Assembly (NCBI GenBank): GCA_011523515.1 | Contig: WTGO01000031.1 | Location: 1 to 64,000, forward strand | Length of the DNA: 64,000 nt | Direction: 5' to 3' | Source of the DNA: Chloroflexota bacterium | Lineage (GTDB): Bacteria; Chloroflexota; Anaerolineae; Aggregatilineales; Phototrophicaceae | Part shown: one piece after another, positions 9,201 to 20,949 of the stretch | Position numbering within the stretch: position 1 is the first letter of the stretch | Layout: each line of letters starts with the position of its first letter | Made by a program: the position numbers and the translations under genes | The notes under the pieces: model-generated | The model's input: the letters and a program-made list of their open reading frames with translations, nothing else | Told to the model about the DNA's origin: nothing | Database searches by the model: none

Positions 9201-9423
9201 CAGTCTGTGTCATGCGGCGCGAGTTTGATAGCGGATAGCCCTCGGCGTACAGATTGTGGAAAGGAGAACTCAGAGCATTGCGCACGGCAGCGGGCGCCGT
9301 GCTCTCCGAAGGGATCAGGATGAGCTTTTCTTGTTGACGGGCGGTTTCGTGGCGGATGAGCTCGGCGATTTCAGGGTCAATCTGGTCGATGCTGTCACGG
9401 AATAGGAAGTCCTTGGAAGTCAT
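6280..9423 (-). CDS. fused serine hydroxymethyltransferase / aminomethyltransferase (GlyA-GcvT fusion)
   Basis: N-terminal SHMT with PLP-lysine motif [13 protein letters not shown]; C-terminal GcvT with [40 protein letters not shown]. One uninterrupted 1047-aa ORF. Confidence 0.93.
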   Translation of the reverse strand: [1047 protein letters not shown]

Positions 9424-9520
9424 TGGCGTACTCCGTTTCTAGGTCTCCACTGCAAGCTGAGATTCTAGCACGATGACAGTGTCCATACTATTGGAATTCG
9501 TGTAGACGCCGACGGTTGAA

Positions 9521-10711
9521 TCAGTCCACCACCAAGACGCTCTCGATCTTGAATGCGGCCTGATCATCGAAGCGTGAGAGGGCGCAGGATTCATTTTGCA
9601 GGCAGGACCGGATCTCTTGCGCGACCGTCTCAGCCACAAGCGCGTGCAACTCCGGCCCGTAATGCTTGGTCGCGCTCCAGTACTCATCGTTCGCGTGAGC
9701 AGGCTGCAGATGCCCTTCGAAAGGAATGTAGTTGTAGACTTCGCTGCAGTGATCCAGCAGAAACTGGAAGGGCGCCTCAATGCCATTCAGCCGCCAAACC
9801 AGGTGGGCTTGCAACGGCAGGTGCAAGACGACAAAGGCGGCGCCGGTTTCGCGGACATCCGCGGCAAAGGCGTCGACAATCGCTTGCCCAAGTTGCCCGC
9901 CTTCGCTTTCAAAACCGAACTGGCTGGTGCTGGTTTCCTCTTGTTTCAGCGTTTCGTATAGCAGGCTGGCGAGGCGGCTGGCGGACCACAAATTGGAAGC
10001 CGCATAGCGGCTGCCGTAATAGTGCTCGTAGACGGCCAGCGGCTGTGCGGCAAAGTTCTCAAAGGCCGTAGTGAGTTGATCCGGCGGCATGGCGGGTGAA
10101 TTCAGCAGAACCAGCTCGCTCTCAGCAAGCGTGAAGCGGGGCTTGGAGAATGGCGGACCGTTGATATTCATCAGTTGGCGGAAGACGTTGAGATTGCGCT
10201 TGAGGTTGTCAGGCTGTAATCCGAAAATTACGATATCCGGCGCATAAGCCTTGCCTTCATGCTGCCAGCGCAAGAAAGCCTGATCCATGCCGTAGGCGCC
10301 GACGCCGAAGTTCAAGACTTCCGCTCGGATGCCGGCATCGCGCAGGAGCAGCTCAAGGCGCGCGCCCCAGACATCGTCATCGCCCACATCGTCGCCGGCG
10401 GTGAATGAATCGCCAAATAAGGCGATTCGCAGGTGATCCGGCGGTGGCAGTTGACTGAATTCGCGCCGGGCGCGGATGCCGGCGCCGTTGATGGTAAAGT
10501 CGCCGTCTTGGCGCAGGGCGTGTGGGCGGTAAGTCCAACCCAGCATCTCGTCGTAAATTACGGTCGACCATTCTTCCAGATCCAGATATTCCTGGACGGG
10601 CGCGCGCAGTTTTTCCAGCGGCAAGACGTATGGCTCCAGAGCATAGCCCAGAAAGGAGAACTGACCGTCAGCGTCGGTGTGTCCAGCGAGGCGGATCAAA
10701 GCTTCCAGCAT
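9521..10711 (-). CDS. SGNH/GDSL hydrolase family protein (start uncertain)
   Basis: RIALFGDSFTAGDDV block I, LNFGVGAYGMDQAFLRW, IVIFGLQPDN. The open frame continues upstream of the first ATG and encodes a hydrophobic segment. Confidence 0.75.
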   Translation of the reverse strand: MLEALIRLAGHTDADGQFSFLGYALEPYVLPLEKLRAPVQEYLDLEEWSTVIYDEMLGWTYRPHALRQDGDFTINGAGIRARREFSQLPPPDHLRIALFGDSFTAGDDVGDDDVWGARLELLLRDAGIRAEVLNFGVGAYGMDQAFLRWQHEGKAYAPDIVIFGLQPDNLKRNLNVFRQLMNINGPPFSKPRFTLAESELVLLNSPAMPPDQLTTAFENFAAQPLAVYEHYYGSRYAASNLWSASRLASLLYETLKQEETSTSQFGFESEGGQLGQAIVDAFAADVRETGAAFVVLHLPLQAHLVWRLNGIEAPFQFLLDHCSEVYNYIPFEGHLQPAHANDEYWSATKHYGPELHALVAETVAQEIRSCLQNESCALSRFDDQAAFKIESVLVVD

Positions 10712-11024
10712 GCCTAGCGTTAGAAAGATGGCGGCCCATGCGATCAGGAGGTTCGTGGAATGTCTACGCAGCAGATTCTCTCCCTCTAGCTGACGGCGTT
10801 GTGTGATGGCAGGCCTTCAATGTGCAACTTATCTATATTATCCCAATGTCGCTTGCCGTACTTGCGCTGCGCGCCCGGCGCCGGATTCACGGCCTTGGCT
10901 GAAACTGCGACTTTGACAATAGGCTTGCGCGCCTTTAAAATCCTTCCTACTGTCGGCTCCTGTTGAGTCGGATTCTGTTCGCGCGCATGTCAATGACAGG
11001 CGCTGATTGGGAGGCGCCCCCCAC

Positions 11025-13091
11025 ATGAAAGCTTATCAGACGGAAAAGATCAGAAACATCGCTCTAGTAGGGCATCAAAGTTGTGGCAAAACCTCGCTGG
11101 TTGAAGCGCTGCTATACAGTACCGGCGCCACCACCCGCATGGGACATATTTCGGAAAAGAACATGGTCTCTGATTGGGATGAAGAGGAACGCGAGCGCGG
11201 CTTGTCGCTCTCTACATCTTTGATGCCCGTTGAGTTTAACGATGTCAAGATCAACATCCTGGACACGCCCGGCTTCACAGATTTCCAGGGCGAGCTAAAG
11301 AATTCCATCCTGGTTGCCGATTCGGTAGTGGTGGTGGTTGATGCGGTGTCCGGCGTCGAGGTCGGCACCGAGCTGGCCTGGGAATACGCCCGCGTCACCG
11401 AGCAGCCTGTGATCGTCGTGATCAACAAGATGGACCGTGAGAACGCCAACTTTGAGCAAGTGCTTGAGCAACTCCGCAGCCAATTTGAAGAGTATAAGTT
11501 TATCCCGGTTATGCTGCCCATAGACGCTGAAGGCGGCTTCAAAGGCGTGGCCAACGCGCTGACGCAAAAGGCCTATTTCGAGGAGGGTTCGTCCCCGGCT
11601 GATTTGCCGGCTGAGTACGCTGATGCCCTTGAAGAAGCCAATATGGAATTGATGGAGGCAGCGGCGGAAGCGGACGACGACCTGCTGGAGAAGTACTTTG
11701 AAGAGGAAACGCTGTCATTTGAGGAGATCCGCGCGGGCATGCGCAAGGCATCGCGCTCGCCTGAGCTCAAGACGGTTCCGGTATTCGCCATGTCCGCTAC
11801 CGAGAATATCGGAACGGTTCCCCTGATGGCAGCGCTGGTGGCTTATGCCTCGTCGCCGGCGGAGCGCCGAGTCAATATCATGCGTGGCGATGATGCCGAT
11901 GTCTTGCAACCGCCGCAAAGCGATGACGATCCGCTGGCCGCCTATGTCTTCAAGACGCTTAACGATCGGTACGTGGGTACTTTAAATTACTTCCGCATAT
12001 TCTCGGGCACGATATCCAGCGACGGGCGCAACCTCAATGGCAACAGCGGCGCCGAGGAACGCTTCAACTCGCTTTTTGTTATGCGCGGTAAAGAGCAGCT
12101 GTCGGTCGACAAACTGCACGCCGGCGATATCGGTGTGGTTGCCAAGCTGACCAATACCAAAACCGGCGATACCTTTGTCGATTCGGATACCAGCATTCGT
12201 GTGACCAAGCCTGATTTTCCCGCGCCGCTTTACATGCTGGCGGTCTCGCCGCGGGCGCAGGCCGACAGCGCCAAGATGGGCCCAACGCTCAGCAACTTGT
12301 GCGATTCGGACCCGACGCTGCGCTGGCGACAGGATGGCGATACGCGCCAGACCGTGCTGGAAGGCATGGGGCAGATTCACCTGGAAGTCACGCTGAAACG
12401 GGCGGAGTCGCTGGGCGTGAATATCGACACGCACATGCCCAAAGTTCCGTATCGGGAGACGATCACCAGCAATGCGGAGGCGAGCTATACGCACAAAAAG
12501 CAGACCGGGGGCGCCGGGCAATACGGCCGCGTTGACCTAAAGGTCGAGCCGACGCCGGAAGGCTTCGAATTTGAGTCGAGCATATTCGGCGGGGCCATCT
12601 CCCAGCAATTCGTCGCCTCCACAGAAAAGGGGATTCGGGCCGTTTTGCCCGATGGAGTAATCGCCGGTTATCCGGTCGAGCGGGTGAAAGTGAACATCTT
12701 CGACGGCAAGGAACACCCGGTAGATTCCAAAGACATCGCCTTTCAGATCGCTGGTCGCGAGGCTTTCCGCGATGCATTTCGCAAGGCAAAACCCGTCTTG
12801 CTTGAACCGATCATGGATGTCAAGATCACCGTTCCCGAGACCATGATGGGCGATGTCATGAGCGACCTTAATACGCGCCGCGGCCGTGTGCAGGGCATGG
12901 ATACGATGGGCTTCAAGAGTGTGGTGACCGCTGAAGTGCCGCTGGCCGAGATGCTGCGTTACGGCAACGACTTGCGCTCGATGAGCGGCGGTCGCGGCAT
13001 CTACACCATGGACTTCAACCGCTACGATCGCGTGCCGACTTATGTGCAAGACGAGATTATCGCCGAGGTCGAAGCGGCCGCCGCGCAGTAA
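11025..13091 (+). CDS. elongation factor G-like translational GTPase (EF-G2-type)
   Basis: NIALVGHQSCGKTSL, DTPGFTDFQGE, NKMDREN, and C-terminal SGGRGIYTMDFNRYDRVP. Confidence 0.92.
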   Translation: MKAYQTEKIRNIALVGHQSCGKTSLVEALLYSTGATTRMGHISEKNMVSDWDEEERERGLSLSTSLMPVEFNDVKINILDTPGFTDFQGELKNSILVADSVVVVVDAVSGVEVGTELAWEYARVTEQPVIVVINKMDRENANFEQVLEQLRSQFEEYKFIPVMLPIDAEGGFKGVANALTQKAYFEEGSSPADLPAEYADALEEANMELMEAAAEADDDLLEKYFEEETLSFEEIRAGMRKASRSPELKTVPVFAMSATENIGTVPLMAALVAYASSPAERRVNIMRGDDADVLQPPQSDDDPLAAYVFKTLNDRYVGTLNYFRIFSGTISSDGRNLNGNSGAEERFNSLFVMRGKEQLSVDKLHAGDIGVVAKLTNTKTGDTFVDSDTSIRVTKPDFPAPLYMLAVSPRAQADSAKMGPTLSNLCDSDPTLRWRQDGDTRQTVLEGMGQIHLEVTLKRAESLGVNIDTHMPKVPYRETITSNAEASYTHKKQTGGAGQYGRVDLKVEPTPEGFEFESSIFGGAISQQFVASTEKGIRAVLPDGVIAGYPVERVKVNIFDGKEHPVDSKDIAFQIAGREAFRDAFRKAKPVLLEPIMDVKITVPETMMGDVMSDLNTRRGRVQGMDTMGFKSVVTAEVPLAEMLRYGNDLRSMSGGRGIYTMDFNRYDRVPTYVQDEIIAEVEAAAAQ

Positions 13092-13105
13092 GCTCGCCGG
13101 AGCAA

Positions 13106-13128
13106 GGGCGAGGCGAGCGACCTCGCCC
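13106..13128 (+). terminator. stem-loop downstream of the EF-G-like gene
   Basis: GGGCGAGG-cgagcga-CCTCGCCC, 8-bp perfect stem 15 nt after the stop; no strong T tract. Confidence 0.45.
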
Positions 13129-13157
13129 AATAAACTGCGCGTATCGAGAGACTGACA

Positions 13158-13440
13158 ATGACAGTACAGAACAAGAATTACGCTAAAGGGGAGCGCCCAA
13201 AAGCCTCAATGGCTTGGGTGCTTTTTTGGGCTCGTGTTCGGGATACTAAGTCTAGCAGTAGCAAAAATAACTGACCGAGGCGATGGGCGGGTAAGCGAAA
13301 CGCTTGCTGGATGCATAATGTGGCTGCCGATAGCAGCCTTGGCTAGTCTTATTATCCTCGCTCTGTTGGGCCCCGCAGTCGAAAATGAGTTCAGTAATAC
13401 AGTAAACTCGCTAAGTCCTACAATTACACCAGCGACTTAG
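13158..13440 (+). CDS. small two-TM membrane protein, interrupted by an apparent frameshift at a T6 run (13222-13227)
   Basis: Frame A from ATG 13158 gives MTVQNKNYAKGERPKASMAWVLF; dropping one T joins [70 protein letters not shown]. Confidence 0.6.
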
Positions 13441-15455
13441 CCCTCAACCTCAGCGGTTTCCGTGGAATCCGAGCCATTCTGATCGGCCGGCTCCGGCTCG
13501 CGCAGGTGTTTGGCCACCGATGCCGGCACAAATTCGTCTGTATCGTCTTCCAGGCCCAGAATACGCAAGATTTCTCCGCGCTCGACTGTTTCTTTGGAGA
13601 GCAGCGCCTCAGCCAGCGAATCGAGCGCGTCGCGATTGTCATCCAGCAGCTCGCGCGTTTCCTGGTAGGCGACATCGATGATACGCTTGATCTCGGCATC
13701 AAGCTTGGAGGCGGTGTCGTCGCTGTAGTCGCGGCCGCTGGCGATAGCGTAACCCAGGAAGGGCTGCTCGCCGTCATCGCCATAATTGACCATGCCGACT
13801 GAGTCGCTCATGCCGAACATCTTGACCATGCGGCGCGCGATTTGCGTCACTTGCTGGATATCGTTGGCGGCGCCGGTGGTGACATCGTCGAATACGATCT
13901 CCTCGGCGATCCGGCCGGCCAGACCAACGCGGACGTAGGCTTCCAGCTGTTTGCGCGATTGATGCAGCGAGTCGTCCTTGGGCATGTAGAAGGCCACGCC
14001 GAGCGCTCGCCCGCGCGGAATGATCGTGGTCTTGAGCAGCGCCATCGCATCCGGGATCAAGAACGAAACCAGCGCGTGACCCGCCTCGTGATAAGCCGTA
14101 ATGCGGCGGTCTTTCTCATTGGACAGGGGTGGTCGCTTGGTGCCCAGCCGGATGCGCTCATAGGCGGTCGTGAAATCCGACATGGTGATTAGTCGCCGGT
14201 CGTAGCGGGCGGCGTGCATGGCCGCTTCATTGGCCAGGTTGGCGATATCGGCGCCGGAAAAGCCGATGGTCGCGCGCGCCAGCGATTGCAATTCGACATT
14301 GTTCGCCAGCGGCTTGTTTTTAGTATGAATCTTGAGAATCTCGTGGCGGCCTTTGACGTCAGGCAGGTCGACGGTGATTTGACGGTCGAAACGGCCGGGG
14401 CGCAGCAAGGCCGGGTCCAGCACATCAGGCCGATTGGTGGCGGCGATCATGACGATATTGGTGTCGTTATCGAAGCCATCCATTTCCGATAGCAACTGGT
14501 TCAAGGTTTGCTCGCGCTCATCGTGCCCGCCGCCCAGGCCGGTGCCGCGGCGACGGCCGACGGCGTCGATTTCGTCCACGAAAATGATGGCCGGGGCGTT
14601 TTCTTTGGCGCGCTTGAACAGGTCACGTACGCGGGACGCGCCCACGCCGACAAACATCTCGACAAATTCCGAGGCGGCGATGCTGAAGAAGGCGACGTTG
14701 GCTTCACCAGCGACCGCGCGCGCCATCAGCGTTTTGCCGGTGCCGGGAGGGCCAATCAGCAGGACGCCACGCGGTACTTTCGCGCCCACCTTGACGTACT
14801 TTTCTGGCTGCTTGAGGAAGTCCACGACCTCCGTCAGCTCCAGCTTGGCGGCATCTTGCCCGGCGACATCTTCGAAGCGTATGGACGGCATCTCGGGCGT
14901 TTTTTCACGCGCCTGGGACTGACCGAAGGAAAAGATGCCATTCATCTGGCCTTGGGCGCGCCGGCCCATCCAAACGAAGAATCCGATGATGAGCACGAGC
15001 GGCAGGAAATTCAAGAAGATGGAGAGCCAGGGCGACGTGCTGCTGTATTCCTGAGCAACGGGCTTGATTCCGTTTTGCAGGCGCAGGCGCTCGATTTCGG
15101 GTCCGGCGAAGACGGGAATCTGCGTGGAGAAGCGCCTTACGCTTTGCGTCCGGCCCGAGGGCGCGACCACGACAATGCTGCTTTTGAATTCGCCGACGAC
15201 AGCGGTTGTATCTTGGTAATCGAAAGCGGCGACGTTGTTGAGCAGCAACTGCTCGTAGAAGTCGGAGTAAGCGATTTCCGGCGTCGACGAGATGCCGCCC
15301 AAGAGCCCGGGTGAGGAGATCAAGGCGAGCAGCATGACCAGCACCAGCAGACCCGGTGACACCCAGCGGCGCCAATTAGGCGGTGGTTGCGGCGGTCGGT
15401 TGTTATTGCCGCCGCCTTCGCTGTCCTCGTTATTGTTGTTTTCCCAGAATTGCAT
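13437..15455 (-). CDS. ftsH: ATP-dependent zinc metalloprotease FtsH
   Basis: [33 protein letters not shown] region [26 protein letters not shown] zinc motif. Start chosen at [16 protein letters not shown]. Confidence 0.96.
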   Translation of the reverse strand: MQFWENNNNEDSEGGGNNNRPPQPPPNWRRWVSPGLLVLVMLLALISSPGLLGGISSTPEIAYSDFYEQLLLNNVAAFDYQDTTAVVGEFKSSIVVVAPSGRTQSVRRFSTQIPVFAGPEIERLRLQNGIKPVAQEYSSTSPWLSIFLNFLPLVLIIGFFVWMGRRAQGQMNGIFSFGQSQAREKTPEMPSIRFEDVAGQDAAKLELTEVVDFLKQPEKYVKVGAKVPRGVLLIGPPGTGKTLMARAVAGEANVAFFSIAASEFVEMFVGVGASRVRDLFKRAKENAPAIIFVDEIDAVGRRRGTGLGGGHDEREQTLNQLLSEMDGFDNDTNIVMIAATNRPDVLDPALLRPGRFDRQITVDLPDVKGRHEILKIHTKNKPLANNVELQSLARATIGFSGADIANLANEAAMHAARYDRRLITMSDFTTAYERIRLGTKRPPLSNEKDRRITAYHEAGHALVSFLIPDAMALLKTTIIPRGRALGVAFYMPKDDSLHQSRKQLEAYVRVGLAGRIAEEIVFDDVTTGAANDIQQVTQIARRMVKMFGMSDSVGMVNYGDDGEQPFLGYAIASGRDYSDDTASKLDAEIKRIIDVAYQETRELLDDNRDALDSLAEALLSKETVERGEILRILGLEDDTDEFVPASVAKHLREPEPADQNGSDSTETAEVEG

Positions 15456-15668
15456 GGATTGATAGTACCCGCAAAATGTGGTTTGTATACCCTGATTATA
15501 CCGTATCAACTGGGCGAACTGTGCAAGTATTGTCTTAGAATCAGGCCTGGCGCCGACGAGCGCTGCGAAAGACTGACGATATCGCTTCTGGCGGATGTCC
15601 ATTATGCTTAGCCCGCGAGCAGCTGCCGGTGACTGAGCCGGATGCGTAGAGCGACAACGAGGCAATTG

Positions 15669-17738
<2,070 letters not shown>

Positions 17739-17752
17739 GCGGCGCCGGCCGA

Positions 17753-18214
17753 ATGTTTATGGAGCGCGAGCGACAGACCGGTCAAGAGTATTTCGGCACG
17801 CTGCTGCAGACGGTGGTGGGTCAGGCCTTCGCAGCGGCGGGTTATCAACTGGAGCGGGCGCCGCTGCAATCAGCCGGCGGTCGCTTTCGTTACGTCAAAT
17901 CTTTCTCGGACCGGGCGCGCGGCATCATTGATTTTCAGGTGCTGGTCTATAGCGACACAATGTGGTCGAGCGGCGCATCATCACGCTTCCGCGTACAGCT
18001 CACGCGCGCGACCGAGCCGGGCGGCGATGTCAGCCGCAGCTTGAGCCGGCTGGTGGTGGAAGACTTCGGCGTCAACATACTGCCGGCGGCGGACTTCTGG
18101 TGGACTTATAACGATACGGATTCCCTGGGTAAAGCGCTGGCCGAGGCGGGCCACCTGATTGTCGGTTACGGTCTGCCCTGGCTTGCGGGCGAGTTGAGCC
18201 CGCCGCTGGATTAG
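17753..18214 (+). CDS. hypothetical protein
   Basis: 153-aa ORF between two same-strand genes; no family recognised. Confidence 0.65.
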   Translation: MFMERERQTGQEYFGTLLQTVVGQAFAAAGYQLERAPLQSAGGRFRYVKSFSDRARGIIDFQVLVYSDTMWSSGASSRFRVQLTRATEPGGDVSRSLSRLVVEDFGVNILPAADFWWTYNDTDSLGKALAEAGHLIVGYGLPWLAGELSPPLD

Positions 18215-18257
18215 CGCACTGCGAGCCTGCTTGACAAGCCGACCGCGGCTTCGTACC

Positions 18258-20753
18258 ATGACCGAACTGAACTTATCGGGCGAATTCACTCTTATGCTGC
18301 CTTTCCGCATGATCGCGCTGAGCCTGTGTGTTATGGCGAGCGCCTGTAATATACGCAGCGCCGACAATACGCTGCCCACACCGAATGCGGACAATATCAT
18401 TTACGTCACGGCCACGCCCCAGCCGGCGCAGCCGCAATCTCTTCCCGCTGCAAGCGCCACCATTACGCCTACGCCGACGGCAACGCCGACCATCCAGCCA
18501 GCACAGCTATTTCAGCGGGGCGACCGGCTGGTGCTGAACGGCTATCTGGAAGACGCGGCAGGCATGTACCAAATGCTCTTGAGTTATGGCAGCGCCATCA
18601 CGCCGCAAGAGCGGGCGCAGGCGGCATTTCGCCTTGGACAAGTTACGCTGCGGGCCGGCTTCTTTCAGCAGGCGGCTGATGCTTTAACCATGTTGATCAA
18701 CGACTTTCCGGGCAATGCGCAGATCGCGCAGGCTCATTTCTTGCGCGGCGACGCCCGTATCGGCTTGTCGCAGTGGGAAGCGGCGATCGCTGATTTGAAG
18801 CAGTACATATCCCTGCGCCCCGGCTTGATCGACAGCTATGTGTATGAGCGCATTGCTGATGCCCAGATCGCACTCGGGCAAACGGACGCGGCGCTGCAGA
18901 ACTACGAGTTCGCCATCAGCGCCAAGCGGTCTAAAATACCGTTGCTGGTGCTGAGGGAAAAACTGGCGCAGATATACATCAGCCTTGAGCGCTACGGCGA
19001 CGCCATCGCGCAGTATGACGCGATCCTGGCTGTGGCGCGCAATGCGCCCTACCGCGCCAATATCTCGTTCAGCGCGGCGCAAACGGCGCTGAACGGCGGC
19101 GACCTGGCTGCCGGTGTGGATCGCTTGCGGGCGGTGTTCGCCAATTACGCTGGCACGGCTACCGCCTGGAGAGCCCTGGAGCTGCTGGGCCAGCAGGGCG
19201 TAGTCTACGACGGATTACAGCGTGGCCGCGCGGCCTTCAGCGCAGGCGACTATCAAGCCGCCATCGACGCCTTTAACGAATACACAACGACGCATCAGTT
19301 GGCGGCGATACCGGCTGACCTGTTTTTGACGTTGGGGCGCGCCTATCGGCAGATCGGCAATTCAGATGCCGCCGCCGTCGCCTTCCAGACCATCATCGAC
19401 CAATATCCGCAAGATTCGCTCTTCGGCGACGCGCTGCTGGAGCGCGGGCGCACCCGATTTCTGGCCGGCGACAGCCCTGCAGCGATTCAGATCTATCTAT
19501 CAATCGCCGATACCTATCCGCTGTTTGAGCAGACAGCCGGTGTGGCCTTGTGGCGCGCCGCATACCTCTATGGCACCAACGGCCAGACGGCGCTCTCGCG
19601 TCAAGTGTTTACGCGCCTCGCGGATAGCTATCCCGATCACGAATTCACCATCAACGGGCTCTTCAACGCCGCCTCCGCCGCCGTGAAAGACGAGGAGTGG
19701 GCGGTGGCCGAGACCCTTTACGCGCGCATCGCCAGTTTGAGCAGCGGCGATGATCAGGCTGCCGCTTATTTGTGGATGGGCCGGATTGGGCTGCTCAAGG
19801 GCGATGAAGAACTGGCCAGGCAAGCCTTCGACTTGGCCATTGCGGCGGCGCCCGACAGCTATTTTGCGGCGCGTTCAGCGGACTTCCGCCTGGGCCTTCA
19901 ACCCTTTGATCCGCCCGCCAGCTGGCGATTTGACTTCGATGAAAACGCCGATCTGGCCGTTGCCGAGGGGTGGCTGCGGCAGACATTTTCCATTGATGAG
20001 CAGGGCAGTTTATGGCAACTGACGGCTGACTTAAACGGTGACCCTCGCATGATTCGCGGACGGGAGTTGTACGCGGTCAGCGCCTTTGACGAAGCCTTCA
20101 TTGAATTCGAAGATCTGGTTGATGACGCGCGCGATGGGGGTAGGGTGCTGGACAGCTATCGGCTGGCGGTACATTTGCGCGGTTTGGGTGTATATCGCGA
20201 GAGCATCATTGCGGCGGCCGATGTCATTATCGCGTCGGGCACGGGCACGCTGGAGGTCCCGCCGTTCCTGGCCCGGATGCGTTTCCCGGCCTATTACATA
20301 GATATCATCCAGCCGGAGGCGGCCGCGCGCGGCATTGACCCCTTGCTGATGCTCTCGCTAATCCGCCAGGAGAGTTTGTTCAACACCTTCGCTACGGCGG
20401 GCGCCGGCGAAAAGGGCATGATGCAAGTGATTCCGTCAACGGGTCAGTACATCGCCGAGCAATTGAATTGGCCTGATTACCAACACAGTGATCTATTTCG
20501 CCCTTACGCCGGCGTGGCCTTCGGCGCCTTCTATATCGACGAACAGCTGGAACTCTTCAACCAGAATTCAATAGCGGCGCTGGCCGCTTACAACGCTGGA
20601 CCAGGCCGCGCTTACGATTGGAATGCGCTCTCCGGCGGCGACCCCGACCTGTTCATGACGGCGATTACCATCGACTCCACTCGGCATTACGTGCAATTCA
20701 TATACCGCAATTACAATATCTATCGGGCGCTGTACGGCAGCGATGACGCTTAA
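18258..20753 (+). CDS. TPR-repeat soluble lytic transglycosylase (Slt-like), probable lipoprotein
   Basis: Lipobox-like CVMASACN, Thr/Pro-rich linker, many TPR-like repeats, and C-terminal LMLSLIRQESLFNTFATAGAGEKGMMQVIPSTGQYIAEQLN...ALAAYNAGPGRAYDW. Start uncertain (18231, 18258 or 18294). Confidence 0.9.
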   Translation: MTELNLSGEFTLMLPFRMIALSLCVMASACNIRSADNTLPTPNADNIIYVTATPQPAQPQSLPAASATITPTPTATPTIQPAQLFQRGDRLVLNGYLEDAAGMYQMLLSYGSAITPQERAQAAFRLGQVTLRAGFFQQAADALTMLINDFPGNAQIAQAHFLRGDARIGLSQWEAAIADLKQYISLRPGLIDSYVYERIADAQIALGQTDAALQNYEFAISAKRSKIPLLVLREKLAQIYISLERYGDAIAQYDAILAVARNAPYRANISFSAAQTALNGGDLAAGVDRLRAVFANYAGTATAWRALELLGQQGVVYDGLQRGRAAFSAGDYQAAIDAFNEYTTTHQLAAIPADLFLTLGRAYRQIGNSDAAAVAFQTIIDQYPQDSLFGDALLERGRTRFLAGDSPAAIQIYLSIADTYPLFEQTAGVALWRAAYLYGTNGQTALSRQVFTRLADSYPDHEFTINGLFNAASAAVKDEEWAVAETLYARIASLSSGDDQAAAYLWMGRIGLLKGDEELARQAFDLAIAAAPDSYFAARSADFRLGLQPFDPPASWRFDFDENADLAVAEGWLRQTFSIDEQGSLWQLTADLNGDPRMIRGRELYAVSAFDEAFIEFEDLVDDARDGGRVLDSYRLAVHLRGLGVYRESIIAAADVIIASGTGTLEVPPFLARMRFPAYYIDIIQPEAAARGIDPLLMLSLIRQESLFNTFATAGAGEKGMMQVIPSTGQYIAEQLNWPDYQHSDLFRPYAGVAFGAFYIDEQLELFNQNSIAALAAYNAGPGRAYDWNALSGGDPDLFMTAITIDSTRHYVQFIYRNYNIYRALYGSDDA

Positions 20754-20949
20754 CGACAAGGGCTGCTTTGATACCGCGGCGGGGCTGCTGCGTATAGTAG
20801 TGCAGACGTCGACAGAGTCAATGCTGTGGCCCGCGCGTGATTTGGGAGAGCGGGCGGCGGCAGCGGTCAAATCCAGTTGATCTGATTATTCGAATTCTTG
20901 TAGTATGTTACACTTTTAGGAGCGGTCAATTTCGCGGGGCGGGAGCCTC

